DNA of 64,000 bases. It comes from Tenacibaculum sp. 190524A02b. Its GTDB lineage: Bacteria; Bacteroidota; Bacteroidia; Flavobacteriales; Flavobacteriaceae. The DNA is taken from the NCBI RefSeq assembly GCF_964036645.1, contig NZ_OZ038525.1:3538001-3602000 (forward strand), given 5' to 3'. A program made the position numbers and the translations under genes. Positions 1 to 8,408 of the stretch are shown here, piece after piece. Below the pieces are notes generated by a model. It was not told where the DNA came from. It did no database searches and saw nothing but the letters and a program-made list of their open reading frames with translations. Each line of letters starts with the position of its first letter. The stretch's first letter is position 1.

Positions 1-955
1 TACTAGTAATATCGGTAATATTTCCTTCTTTATTAATCACAAAATTTACCATTACATTACCTTGAATACCTTTTAACTTAGCTTCTTCTGGATAAGCAAA
101 ATGTTTTTCAATGTGTCTTATTAAGTTTTTATTAAAGCAACTCATTGTGTCATCATTAGATTTTTCACATGCATCAAATTTTGGTATTTCATCTAATGAA
201 GAGAAACTGTAGATAACTTCTTTAATTTTTTTGTTAGCTGATACTTTTCTAATATTAGTACGTTTAACTCCTGGTATTTTAAATGTAATTGGTAATCCGT
301 ATTTAACTACTACTGGATTTCCTTTATGTTCTCCTGGAGTAAGTTTTGGTAATTTTTTAATAATTCTCTCAGCTTCTTTTCCTAATAACTCCCCTTTATA
401 AGGAGGTACTACTTTTAATTCATCTATATTTCCATCTTTATTGATGATAAAGTGGACATAAACCTTTCCTTGAATTCCTTTTTTATAGGCTATTTCAGGG
501 TATTTCATATTTCTTTTTATATGACTCATTACCTGACTTCTAAAACATTTACTTTGTGTTAAAATTGGTACTGATTCACATTTTTTAAATAATGGTATTT
601 GGTCTACATAACTAAAAGGTAAAATATCAGGAACTGCTTCCTTATTACCTTTATCAATAATAGTATTTACTACATCTACCTTCTTTTTAACAGCAGCAAG
701 TTTATGTGAATGATTGTTTTGGTTAGTTAAGCCAGTGGCTTTGTTTCTTTTTCTAACAATTCTCTTTCTTGTAACAATTTCAACTGAAATTTTTTGCTCT
801 TTACCATCCTTAGATTTGTCTATAGAACATTTGGTGATACTATTTAAATCGGCAAGAGTATCATCGTCTGGACTACTACAAGTTTTTGTGGATTGCGAAA
901 AAGCAACAGTTACCATAAATAATGGTAATAGTGCATACTTTAGTTTTTGATTCAT
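1..955 (-). CDS. TonB C-terminal-domain protein, tandem domains (partial, 3' end outside window)
   Basis: About 318 codons are visible from an ATG at 955 running leftward off the window edge. Residues 1-20 form a signal peptide ending in VAFS, followed by a Lys/Arg-rich linker (about 60-110). Two similar domains follow at about 138-228 and from 274 on. Each has a Cys-rich lead (CFRSQVM.. and CFNKNLI..), then KYP/AYPE..A...GIQG.V.V.F.IN..GNI, the signature of the TonB C-terminal fold. Known family role: TonB C-terminal domains contact TonB-dependent outer-membrane receptors. This protein has no N-terminal TonB-style Pro-rich periplasmic spacer, so it is more likely a periplasmic stand-alone TonB_C protein than the energy transducer itself. 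The internal duplication is seen directly; the role is inferred. A purine-rich stretch (CCCCCGAAATC on the coding strand) precedes the start. Confidence 0.85.
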   Translation of the reverse strand, partial: MNQKLKYALLPLFMVTVAFSQSTKTCSSPDDDTLADLNSITKCSIDKSKDGKEQKISVEIVTRKRIVRKRNKATGLTNQNNHSHKLAAVKKKVDVVNTIIDKGNKEAVPDILPFSYVDQIPLFKKCESVPILTQSKCFRSQVMSHIKRNMKYPEIAYKKGIQGKVYVHFIINKDGNIDELKVVPPYKGELLGKEAERIIKKLPKLTPGEHKGNPVVVKYGLPITFKIPGVKRTNIRKVSANKKIKEVIYSFSSLDEIPKFDACEKSNDDTMSCFNKNLIRHIEKHFAYPEEAKLKGIQGNVMVNFVINKEGNITDITS

Positions 956-1299
956 GATTTCGGGGGTTAAATTAAAACTAATTATTTCTTCTATTTTTTA
1001 TTAAATATAGAATATGTTAAAGTTGTAATAGCAAAATTATTTTGTTTTATTCTCTTTACTAAAACATTAACAATATACTAATTATTAAACCATTAACCAA
1101 AATAATAATTTAAACTTAAGATTTTTTCTTAACAAAAAATTAAGAATATTTATAAAACAAACAGCATTGTAAAACATATGCTTATAGTGATGTTTAAAGG
1201 AATTGTACTTAAAGAATAAGTAATTAGTTTTTTGATAAAAATTTTATCTCAAAAAAAATGTACTGAAGGTAATAGAATACCCCTATTTTTGTAATTCTT
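956..1299. other. Gene-free AT-rich intergenic stretch between divergent genes
   Basis: These 344 bases separate the leftward TonB-domain gene from the rightward LuxE-like gene. I see no open frame of note, no tRNA-like structure and no strong hairpin. Runs of A and T dominate. The only recognisable element is the -7-like box at its right end, listed separately. Confidence 0.6.
1284..1291 (+). promoter_or_regulatory. Bacteroidota -7 box TATTTTTG before the LuxE-like gene
   Basis: TATTTTTG matches the Bacteroidota -7 consensus TAnnTTTG. Only 8 nt separate its last G from the ATG at 1300, so a transcript from it would have almost no leader. No TTG is seen at the usual 17-23 bp spacing upstream. 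Confidence 0.5.
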
Positions 1300-2274
1300 A
1301 TGCAAAACGAAGTTTTTAACATACGGTCTGAAACAGCATTTACAAACATTGCTATTACTATTTTTCAACATCAATTTTCTAATAATAAGGTATATCGTTC
1401 TTTCTGTGATTTATTATACATTCATCCATCAGATATTACTAGTATTCAGCAAATTCCTTTTTTACCAATACAGTTTTTTAAGAGTAAAGAAGTAATCTCG
1501 TCAACAGAACAAATTAAAGCTACATTTACTAGTTCTGGAACTACTGGAAGTACTACCAGTAAACATTTAGTTACTGATTTACTATGGTATGAAAAAAGTT
1601 ATTTACAAGGTTTTAAAAGTTTTTATGGAAATATAGAAGATTATGTGGTACTGGCTCTTTTACCCAATTATTTAGAACGTAAGGGTTCTTCTTTGATTTA
1701 TATGGTAAATGATTTAATAAATAAATCAAAACAACCTGAAAGTGGATTCTATTTAAATAATTTAGATGAATTAGCATCCACACTTAAAAAACTAGATGCT
1801 TCTGGTAAAAAAACACTTCTCATTGGAGTTTCTTTTGCTTTATTAGATTTATTAGACACCTATCAATTTAACTTACAAAATACCATTGTTATGGAAACTG
1901 GTGGTATGAAAGGTAGGCGAAAAGAAATCATTCGTACTGAACTACATGAAATTTTGAGTAAAGGTTTTGGTGTTTCTCATATACATTCTGAATATGGTAT
2001 GACGGAGTTGTTAAGCCAAGGATATTCAAATGGAAATGGTATTTTTAATACACCTCCGTGGATGAAAATTCTAACAAGAGATACTGAAGATCCTTTAACA
2101 ATTTTACCACACGGAAAATCAGGAGGAATTAATGTAATTGATTTAGCAAATTATAATTCATGTTCTTTTATTGCAACGCAAGATTTGGGTAAAGTACATA
2201 AAGATGGAAGCTTTGAAATTATTGGTCGTTTTGATAATTCTGATATTAGGGGTTGTAACTTAATGGTTTTATAA
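1300..2274 (+). CDS. LuxE-family acyl-protein synthetase-like protein
   Basis: A 324-residue protein with a P-loop-like AMP-binding motif SSGTTGS at 78-84, the signature of the adenylating (ANL-type) LuxE/acyl-protein synthetase family. A second conserved stretch, HSEYGMTELLSQGY at about 228-242, resembles the A5 motif region that holds substrate and adenylate. LuxE proper activates fatty acids with ATP and transfers them to a reductase for luciferase aldehyde. Here no lux reductase or luciferase is nearby, so the acyl acceptor is unknown. Many Bacteroidota carry such a gene, often called acyltransferase, near surface-polysaccharide or lipid loci. Its 3' end runs into a palindrome that may serve as its terminator. 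Length is a little shorter than LuxE (about 370). Confidence 0.8.
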   Translation: MQNEVFNIRSETAFTNIAITIFQHQFSNNKVYRSFCDLLYIHPSDITSIQQIPFLPIQFFKSKEVISSTEQIKATFTSSGTTGSTTSKHLVTDLLWYEKSYLQGFKSFYGNIEDYVVLALLPNYLERKGSSLIYMVNDLINKSKQPESGFYLNNLDELASTLKKLDASGKKTLLIGVSFALLDLLDTYQFNLQNTIVMETGGMKGRRKEIIRTELHEILSKGFGVSHIHSEYGMTELLSQGYSNGNGIFNTPPWMKILTRDTEDPLTILPHGKSGGINVIDLANYNSCSFIATQDLGKVHKDGSFEIIGRFDNSDIRGCNLMVL

Positions 2275-2299
2275 AATATTTTAAGATATATAATATTCA

Positions 2300-2325
2300 A
2301 CAAACAGACCAATTGGTCTGTTTGT
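2300..2325. promoter_or_regulatory. Perfect 26-bp palindrome: probable TetR-family operator (and possible terminator)
   Basis: The core ACAGACCAATTGGTCTGT is a perfect inverted repeat that extends to 26 bp. It has the form of a TetR-family operator (short AT-rich centre, PuACCPy half-sites). It contains the TTG at 2313-2315 that serves as the -33 element of the promoter for the regulator gene, so a bound dimer would block RNA polymerase. A run of seven T residues follows at 2327-2333, so the same palindrome could also end transcription of the LuxE-like gene. Confidence 0.8.
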
Positions 2326-2344
2326 GTTTTTTTACTTATATTTG
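2313..2344 (+). promoter_or_regulatory. Promoter of the TetR-ALO-racemase operon
   Basis: A -33 TTG at 2313-2315, a 21-bp spacer and the -7 box TATATTTG at 2337-2344 fit the Bacteroidota consensus well. The start codon lies 21 nt downstream. The -33 element lies inside the palindrome at 2300-2325, which points to autoregulation. Confidence 0.75.
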
Positions 2345-2365
2345 AGATAACCAACTTTCTTATTT

Positions 2366-2977
2366 ATGCCTAATAACAGTAAAGAAGTTATTATAAACTC
2401 TGCCTTTGAACTTTTTATAAAACAAGGCTATCAAAAAACTAGTTTAAAGGATATCATGGAAGAAACTCAATTATCTAAAGGAGCTATTTATCATCATTTT
2501 AAAAGTAAACATGAAATCTATTTAGCCTCTTTGGATACTTATTTCTTTAAACTTTATGAGGATTTATTTTCAAAAAATGAATTTTCTAACTTTAAAGAAA
2601 ATATAAAGTATAGTTATACCTTTTTCACAGATTTAATAAATTATATTGAAAATATTGGTAATGGTATTACCTACCCTATTCGACAATTTTTTTTATTTCA
2701 ATTAGAAAGTGAACAAGATCCTATTATAAGAGAGAAAATCATAGATACTATACAACACTATAAGCAAGAGGTAACTCGAATTATAAAAAAAGCTCAAGAA
2801 ACTAAAGAAATTACTAACTTACTTTCTGTATCAGTTATAACACAACAACTTATTAGTATGATTGAAGGAATAGCTATTCATCATTCTACTTTAAAAGAAA
2901 ATAGTAAAGATTTTTTAGAACAAAAATATAATGAGGTAATTCTACCTTACTTAACCTTACTAACTAACCAAACTTAA
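2366..2977 (+). CDS. TetR/AcrR-family transcriptional regulator
   Basis: A 203-residue protein with the N-terminal TetR helix-turn-helix at about 8-52: a first helix beginning VIINSAFELF, then TSLKDIMEETQLSKGAIYHHF, in which GAIYHHF is the recognition-helix signature. The all-helical C-terminal half is the ligand-binding and dimer domain, whose ligand cannot be told from sequence. It is the first gene of a tight operon, with 2 nt to the oxidase gene and then an 8-nt overlap to the next. A perfect palindrome covers its -33 element, so it very likely represses its own operon until an inducer binds. The inducer is plausibly a substrate of the downstream flavin oxidase or PLP enzyme. Confidence 0.9.
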   Translation: MPNNSKEVIINSAFELFIKQGYQKTSLKDIMEETQLSKGAIYHHFKSKHEIYLASLDTYFFKLYEDLFSKNEFSNFKENIKYSYTFFTDLINYIENIGNGITYPIRQFFLFQLESEQDPIIREKIIDTIQHYKQEVTRIIKKAQETKEITNLLSVSVITQQLISMIEGIAIHHSTLKENSKDFLEQKYNEVILPYLTLLTNQT

Positions 2978-2979
2978 CT

Positions 2980-4296
2980 ATGAATTATACCCTAAAAAAT
3001 TGGGCTGAAAATGTGGTATGGAATCCATCCCAAATCAATTACCCAACCAATCAAGAAGAAATTCAACAGCTAGTTTTAAAAGCGGCTAATAACAATCAAA
3101 AAATAAGAGTTATTGGTACTGGACATTCTTTTACCGCTTTATGTGCTACCAATGAATTATTAATTAGCTTAGATAATTATCAAGGTGTTATTTCAGTTGA
3201 TAAAAAAACTAATCAAGCTACCGTAAAAGGTGGAACTAAACTTAAATTATTGGGCGAACTTTTATTTAAAAAAGGACTTGCTATGGAAAATTTAGGTGAT
3301 ATAGATGTACAATCTATTGCTGGAACCATTAGTACTGGAACTCATGGAACCGGAATTACATTTGGCTCTATTAGTAATCAAGTGATTGCTTTAAAATTTA
3401 TCAATGGAAAAGGAGAACTTATTTCTTGTTCCGTAAATGAAAATCAAGATGTATTTAAAGCTGCTCAAGTTTCTTTAGGTTGCTTAGGTATTATCACTGA
3501 AATTACCTTACAATGTGTTCCTGCCTACAAATTAAAACTTCAAAATAGAAAAGAAAACATAAATGATGTATTAGCCTCCTTGGAAGAGCGAAAAAATAAT
3601 AATAGAAATTTTGAATTTTATTGGATTCCATATACACAAACAGCTTGGACTAAAACATCTAATATTGTTGAAGATGCTACTCCTGATAAAATTAATTTCT
3701 TTAATTATTGGACAGAATATGTGTTGGAAAACTATGTTTTTAAAATGTTATGTGATTATGCCACCGCGTTTCCTTCTCAAAATAAAATGGTTTCAAAAAT
3801 AACAGCCGCTAGTATTAGCAATGTTAAAAAAATATACCATAGCCATAAAGTTTATGCTACACAGCGCTTAGTTAAATTTCATGAAATGGAATACAATATT
3901 CCAACGGAAACTTATTGGGATGTTTTTAAAGACATTACTAAAATGATTAATAAAAAAAAGTTTCATGTGCATTTTCCTATTGAAAATCGTTGGGTAAAAA
4001 AAGATGCTATCTACATGAGTCCTGCTTATGGTAGAGAATCTGCATATATAGCCTGTCATGTATATCATAAAAAAGATAGTAAAGCCTATTTTTCTGCAGT
4101 TGAAGAAATTTTTAAAGCTTATGAAGGTAGACCTCATTGGGGGAAAATGAATTCTTTTACCCCTGAAGATATTGCTAATTCTTATCCTAGATTTGAAGAT
4201 TTTATGAGCATTAGAGAAATGCAAGACCCAGATCAGTTATTTATAAATCCATATATAAAAAAACTACTAGGAGTTAAATCACTAAGTTATGCATAG
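2980..4296 (+). CDS. FAD-linked oxidase of the D-arabinono-1,4-lactone oxidase (ALO) family
   Basis: A 438-residue flavoprotein. The PCMH-type FAD-binding domain covers about 12-180, with GTGHSFT at 46-52; His49 corresponds to the histidine that covalently holds FAD in the ALO/alditol oxidase family. A second FAD-contact motif, GTISTGTHGTG, lies at about 115-125. The C-terminal ALO domain carries the expected FPIENRWV...SPAYGRESAYIACH block and a terminal PRFEDFMSIREMQDPDQLF region. Relatives oxidise the C1 hydroxyl of sugar alcohols or aldono-lactones and pass electrons to oxygen or an acceptor. The exact substrate is not readable here. No signal peptide is seen, so the enzyme is cytoplasmic. 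It sits between a TetR regulator and a PLP enzyme in one operon. Confidence 0.88.
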   Translation: MNYTLKNWAENVVWNPSQINYPTNQEEIQQLVLKAANNNQKIRVIGTGHSFTALCATNELLISLDNYQGVISVDKKTNQATVKGGTKLKLLGELLFKKGLAMENLGDIDVQSIAGTISTGTHGTGITFGSISNQVIALKFINGKGELISCSVNENQDVFKAAQVSLGCLGIITEITLQCVPAYKLKLQNRKENINDVLASLEERKNNNRNFEFYWIPYTQTAWTKTSNIVEDATPDKINFFNYWTEYVLENYVFKMLCDYATAFPSQNKMVSKITAASISNVKKIYHSHKVYATQRLVKFHEMEYNIPTETYWDVFKDITKMINKKKFHVHFPIENRWVKKDAIYMSPAYGRESAYIACHVYHKKDSKAYFSAVEEIFKAYEGRPHWGKMNSFTPEDIANSYPRFEDFMSIREMQDPDQLFINPYIKKLLGVKSLSYA

Positions 4297-5491
4297 TGAA
4301 ACTATTTATTTTAAAAATATCCAAAAACAGCTACATAATCATAAAAGGTATATTCCTTGTATGCTAGTTGATGTTGATAAGTTAGATGAAAATATAGATA
4401 TACTTTTACATAACTTTCCTAAAAAATCTGATCTTAGAATTGTGGTAAAATCATTACCATCAATTGATTTAATTTTATATGTACTCAAAAAAACCAACAC
4501 AAACAAATTAATGGTTTTTCATCAGCCTTTTTTAACTGATTTAATACCTTATTTGCATGAAAAATCAGATGTGTTATTAGGTAAACCAATGCCGGTAAAA
4601 ACAGCTGCATATTTCTATGAAAATACATCTAAAAATGAAAAGTTTAATTCATACCATCAAATTCAATGGTTAGTTGATACCGAAATAAGAATTCAAGAGT
4701 ATATTAATTTGGCTAAACAACTGAATCAACAAATTCAATTAAATTTAGAAATAGATGTTGGGCTGCATAGAGGTGGCTTTTCTTCTATTAACCACCTTCG
4801 AAAGGCTTTAAATTTAATTATAACTAATAATAAATGGGTAAATTTTAGTGGTTTGATGGGGTATGATCCTCATGTAGTAAAAATTCCTAAAATTCTTCAA
4901 TCACCTAGAAAATCAATTTTAAAAGCTAATCGATTTTACAAAAGTTGTAAAGAATTAATACAAAATGAGTTTCCTAATTTATGGCATGAAAAACTAACTT
5001 TTAATGGTGCTGGAAGTCCAACAGTTAACTTACATAAAAATGAAGATTCTCCTATTAATGATATTGCTGTAGGCTCTTGTTTTGTAAAACCTTCAACTTT
5101 TGACATTCCTTCATTAAAAGAATATAAACCTGCTTGTTTTATTGCAACTCCTATTTTAAAAAAATTTACCAATACAAGCATACCTGGTATAGAAAAGTTT
5201 TCAAGACTTTTAAATTTATTGAATTCTATACATAAACAATCTTATTTTATTTATGGAGGTTATTGGAAAGCTGATTTTTATTATCCAAAAACCATAAAAC
5301 AAAACGCTTTGTATGGTGTTTCTACCAATCAAACAATGATAAATTCACCAAAAAAAACCTTATTAAAAGTTGATGATTTTATTTTTTTAAGACCTCAACA
5401 AAGTGAATTCGTCTTTCTACAGTTTGGAGAAATATTACCTCTAAAAAATGGAAAAATTCAGCCTGAATGGCAATTATTAAAAAACCAATAG
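4289..5491 (+). CDS. PLP-dependent alanine racemase / D-threonine aldolase-like enzyme (COG3616-type)
   Basis: A 400-residue protein whose N-terminal half resembles the alanine racemase TIM barrel. It has MLVDVDKLDENID (about 25-37), then LRIVVKSLPS, where Lys54 would bind PLP, and LEIDVGLHRGGF and SGLMGYDPHV farther on. In the D-threonine aldolase and D-serine dehydratase branch the C-terminal domain uses a His...Cys metal site; here the matching stretch reads FLRPQQSEFVFLQFGE, so that site is absent. This is a distinct subgroup whose reaction is uncertain. Its start overlaps the ALO oxidase gene by 8 nt, implying translational coupling and a shared pathway. The pairing with an ALO-type oxidase suggests a two-step conversion, but that is inference. 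Confidence 0.78.
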   Translation: MHSETIYFKNIQKQLHNHKRYIPCMLVDVDKLDENIDILLHNFPKKSDLRIVVKSLPSIDLILYVLKKTNTNKLMVFHQPFLTDLIPYLHEKSDVLLGKPMPVKTAAYFYENTSKNEKFNSYHQIQWLVDTEIRIQEYINLAKQLNQQIQLNLEIDVGLHRGGFSSINHLRKALNLIITNNKWVNFSGLMGYDPHVVKIPKILQSPRKSILKANRFYKSCKELIQNEFPNLWHEKLTFNGAGSPTVNLHKNEDSPINDIAVGSCFVKPSTFDIPSLKEYKPACFIATPILKKFTNTSIPGIEKFSRLLNLLNSIHKQSYFIYGGYWKADFYYPKTIKQNALYGVSTNQTMINSPKKTLLKVDDFIFLRPQQSEFVFLQFGEILPLKNGKIQPEWQLLKNQ

Positions 5492-5554
5492 TTATATTTC
5501 TTGTAAGGTTTTTAAATTATCTAAGACTACCTTTGGGAGAATAACTACTTACAA

Positions 5555-5601
5555 AACGAGTCAAGAGCATTTATAAGAAATTTTACTGTTATTGACTCGT
5601 T
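5555..5601. repeat. 10-bp inverted repeat in the leader of the YHS gene pair
   Basis: AACGAGTCAA at 5555-5564 is repeated in reverse complement, TTGACTCGTT, at 5592-5601, with 27 nt between. No T run follows, so it is a poor intrinsic terminator. It lies 37 bp before the first YHS start codon and could be a regulatory hairpin or a spaced dimer site. Confidence 0.5.
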
Positions 5602-5637
5602 ATACTAACCTTAAATTGAATATTAAAAAACAATTTC

Positions 5638-6093
5638 ATGAAAAACTTAATCACCCTTTTATTACTAGTAACCACCACTAGCATTTTAGCTCAAAAAATA
5701 GATTATTATACTAAAAAAGGCTATGTAGCTGAAGGATATGATGTTGTTTCCTATTTTACTAATGAAAAGCCTGTAAAGGGTAAAAACAAATACCAAATTA
5801 CTCATGATGGTGTTAAGTTTAAATTTTCTTCAGAAGAAAACTTAAATTCTTTTAAAGAAGCACCTGAAAAATACATTCCGCAATATGGTGGGTATTGTGC
5901 TTACGCCGTTGCAGCAAAAAAAACTAAAATGTACGTAGATGCAGAAGCTTATGAAGTTAGAGATGGTAAATTGTATCTATTTTATAACTCTTGGTTATCT
6001 AATAAATTAGATGACTGGAAGGAAGGAGATACAAAAGAATTACAATCAAAAGGAGATAAAAACTGGGAAGAAATAAAATATAAAAATCAATAA
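5638..6093 (+). CDS. Secreted YHS-domain protein (first of a pair)
   Basis: A 151-residue protein with a clear signal peptide (1-18, ending SILAQ). A single YHS domain occupies about 25-110: GYVAEGYDVVSYF, then FKFSSEENLNSFKEAPEKYIP and YGGYCAYAVA. YHS domains were named for a Tyr-His-Ser motif and are found in metal-handling proteins; this secreted form is common in Bacteroidota with no proven biochemical role. The C-terminal tail (DKNWEE) recurs in its neighbour. It overlaps the next gene by one base (TAATG), so the two are translated together. The proteins are clearly paralogues, most alike in the central domain. Confidence 0.85.
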   Translation: MKNLITLLLLVTTTSILAQKIDYYTKKGYVAEGYDVVSYFTNEKPVKGKNKYQITHDGVKFKFSSEENLNSFKEAPEKYIPQYGGYCAYAVAAKKTKMYVDAEAYEVRDGKLYLFYNSWLSNKLDDWKEGDTKELQSKGDKNWEEIKYKNQ

Positions 6094-6530
6094 TGCGTAA
6101 ATTATTATTCATTTTATTATTTATAACCTCTACTGCTTTTTCACAAAATAATTACAATACTAAAAAAGGAGCTGTAGCTAATGGTTATGATGTAGTTGCT
6201 TATTTTAATAATGAAGCAAAAAAAGGAACTAAAAAACATAGTACTGTTTACGACAATGTTACTTTTAGATTTTCTTCAAAGAAGAACCTTACTACTTTTA
6301 AAGAAGCACCTGAAAAATACATTCCGCAATATGGCGGATATTGTGCTTATGCCATTGGTAAAAATGGTAAAAAAGTAGGCATAGATCCTAAAACCTTTGA
6401 AATAAGAGATAACAAGTTGTATCTATTCTATAATTCTTGGGGTACAAATACCTTAAAATTATGGTTAAAAGAGCAACCTGAGACGCTGCGAAAGCAAGCC
6501 GATAAAAACTGGATATTGATAAGACAATAG
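6093..6530 (+). CDS. Secreted YHS-domain protein (second of a pair)
   Basis: A 145-residue paralogue of the preceding gene, with a signal peptide 1-17 (ending TAFS) and a YHS domain at about 25-105 (GAVANGYDVVAYF...FKEAPEKYIP...YGGYCAYAIG). The DNA encoding the conserved block at 6299-6355 is almost identical to that in the first gene, consistent with a fairly recent tandem duplication or gene conversion. The ends have diverged more: the first copy has extra charged residues (KPVKGKNKYQ) in its N-terminal third. The gene ends at a strong intrinsic terminator. Periplasmic or secreted location is inferred from the leader; function is unknown. Confidence 0.85.
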   Translation: MRKLLFILLFITSTAFSQNNYNTKKGAVANGYDVVAYFNNEAKKGTKKHSTVYDNVTFRFSSKKNLTTFKEAPEKYIPQYGGYCAYAIGKNGKKVGIDPKTFEIRDNKLYLFYNSWGTNTLKLWLKEQPETLRKQADKNWILIRQ

Positions 6531-6569
6531 ATACTATTATTGATTTTACACGATCCGGGGGGTAACGAT

Positions 6570-6597
6570 AAGAACTGATTTATTTCAGTTCTTTTTT
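6570..6597 (+). terminator. Intrinsic terminator after the YHS pair
   Basis: AAGAACTGA and TCAGTTCTT form a 9-bp stem around a short loop and are followed by a T run. Confidence 0.85.
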
Positions 6598-6598
6598 A

Positions 6599-6631
6599 TT
6601 GGTATTACACTCGTTTTTATTCTTATTTTTG
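6599..6631 (+). promoter_or_regulatory. Promoter of glpD
   Basis: A -33 TTG at 6599-6601, 22 bp of spacer and the -7 box TATTTTTG at 6624-6631. The glpD start codon follows after 21 nt. The preceding terminator ends right at the -33 element. Confidence 0.7.
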
Positions 6632-6652
6632 TTAGCATAACACCTTTCAAAT

Positions 6653-8299
6653 ATGAACACTTTTTCGTTTTTTAACAGAGCTAACATTCAACAAGAACTA
6701 CAAAATACTGAATTTGATATCCTTATAATTGGTGGAGGAATCACAGGAGCAGGCATTGCTTTAGACGCTGCTTCTAGAGGAATGAAAGTAGCTTTGATTG
6801 AAAAAAATGATTTTGCTTCAGGTACTTCTAGTAAATCAACTAAATTAATTCATGGAGGATTACGCTACTTAAAGCAATTTGATTTTTGGTTGGTTAAAGA
6901 AGTGGGAACGGAACGTGCCATTGTACACAAGTTAGCACCACATTTAGTTATTCCTGAAAAAATGATTTTACCTTTAATTGAAGGTGGCACATATGGATCC
7001 TGGTTAACTTCTATTGGTTTAAAAGTTTATGATGTACTAGCTTCTGTTGAAGGTGATGATAAACGTAAAATGTTAACTAAAGAAGAAGCTTTAGAAAAAG
7101 AACCTTTATTGCCTGAAAAAATATTGAACGGAGCTGGTTTTTATGCTGAATATAGAACGGATGATGCCCGTTTAACTATTGAGTTGTTAAAAACTGCTAG
7201 TCAATATGATGCTCATATTTTAAATTATGTTGAGGCTAACGAATTTATTTATGAAAATAAACGTGTAGTTGGTGCAAAAACTACTAATCTAATTACCCTT
7301 GAAACCTTTGATATTAAAGCCAAATATGTAGTAAATGCTGCTGGACCTTGGGTTGATGAGTTACGTCAAATTAACAACTCTAAAATTGGGAAACGCTTGC
7401 ATTTAACAAAAGGAGTTCACTTAGTAGTTCCTCATGAAAAATTACCTGTAAAACAATCTGTTTATTTTGATATTCCTGATGGTCGTATGATGTTTGCCAT
7501 TCCACGTGGAAAAGTAACTTATTTTGGAACTACAGATACCAATTACCAACTAGATAAAGACAATGTAGAAACTAGTATTGTGGATGCTTTGTATTTAATT
7601 GAAGCGGTAAATAATATGTTTCCAGATATAACGCTTACCCTAGATGATATTCAATCTTCTTGGGCTGGATTACGTCCGCTTATTCATGAAGAAGGAAAAT
7701 CTGCTTCTGAACTATCTCGTAAAGATGAAATCTTTGTTTCTGATACGAAGCTTATTTCCATAGCTGGCGGAAAACTTACAGGATATAGAAAAATGGCTGA
7801 GCGTATTGTTGATTTGGTAGCTAAAAAAATGCGTAGAAGGTTTGAAATTGAATTTGAGCCTATTCAAACTGAAGAAATTGTACTATCAGGTGGACCATTT
7901 CAAAATTACAAATCGGTAAAACTATATATTAATCAAGTATATAAACATATAAAACCTTTTGGTTTATCTGAAAAAGATGCTAGCTATTTAGTTCATAACT
8001 ATGGAAAACAATCTGATATTATTTTAGATAAGTTTGATGAATTAACAGAAGAAGATAGTTTAAAACGTTTACTAAAAGCTGAAGTTTGGTTTACCGTTCA
8101 GCATGAAATGACCTGTACGCCTACTGACTTTTTTATGAGAAGAACTGGACGTTTATTTTTTGACAAACCAAGTGTAGATGTTTATAAAGCTTTTGTTATT
8201 ACAGAGTTCGCTAAGTACTTTAACTGGAGTACTAAAGATGCTTCAAAATACTTAAATGAATTAGATTCTAAAATAGCTACCGCTATAAATTTTCAGTAA
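6653..8299 (+). CDS. glpD: Glycerol-3-phosphate dehydrogenase, FAD-dependent (aerobic type)
   Basis: A 548-residue flavoenzyme that oxidises sn-glycerol-3-phosphate to dihydroxyacetone phosphate and feeds electrons to quinone at the inner membrane. The N-terminal Rossmann motif GGGITGAG is at 27-34, followed by the GlpD/GlpO signature GTSSKSTKLIHGGLRYL at about 57-73. AGPWVDELRQ and FAIPRGKVTYFGTTDTNY match the substrate-domain blocks, and a C-terminal helical DAO_C domain with FFMRRTGRL closes the protein. Length is normal for GlpD. No glpF or glpK is adjacent, so the gene stands alone. gpsA, which runs the opposite direction of the pathway, lies 5.5 kb downstream. Confidence 0.93.
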   Translation: MNTFSFFNRANIQQELQNTEFDILIIGGGITGAGIALDAASRGMKVALIEKNDFASGTSSKSTKLIHGGLRYLKQFDFWLVKEVGTERAIVHKLAPHLVIPEKMILPLIEGGTYGSWLTSIGLKVYDVLASVEGDDKRKMLTKEEALEKEPLLPEKILNGAGFYAEYRTDDARLTIELLKTASQYDAHILNYVEANEFIYENKRVVGAKTTNLITLETFDIKAKYVVNAAGPWVDELRQINNSKIGKRLHLTKGVHLVVPHEKLPVKQSVYFDIPDGRMMFAIPRGKVTYFGTTDTNYQLDKDNVETSIVDALYLIEAVNNMFPDITLTLDDIQSSWAGLRPLIHEEGKSASELSRKDEIFVSDTKLISIAGGKLTGYRKMAERIVDLVAKKMRRRFEIEFEPIQTEEIVLSGGPFQNYKSVKLYINQVYKHIKPFGLSEKDASYLVHNYGKQSDIILDKFDELTEEDSLKRLLKAEVWFTVQHEMTCTPTDFFMRRTGRLFFDKPSVDVYKAFVITEFAKYFNWSTKDASKYLNELDSKIATAINFQ

Positions 8300-8326
8300 T
8301 ATCATTTTAAATCTAATTGGAATTAT

Positions 8327-8392
8327 AAAGCCTTTTGGTGTACCGTACTAAAGAACCCATAAGGGTAATGGAAAAGCCTTTGAGTGTATCGT
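8327..8392 (+). repeat. Imperfect direct repeat between glpD and mutS
   Basis: AAAGCCTTTTGGTGTACCGT at 8327-8346 and AAAGCCTTTGAGTGTATCGT at 8373-8392 match at most positions. They sit in the short gap between the ends of two convergent genes. No function is evident. Confidence 0.4.
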
Positions 8393-8408
8393 TATGTTTT
8401 TATCTCCT

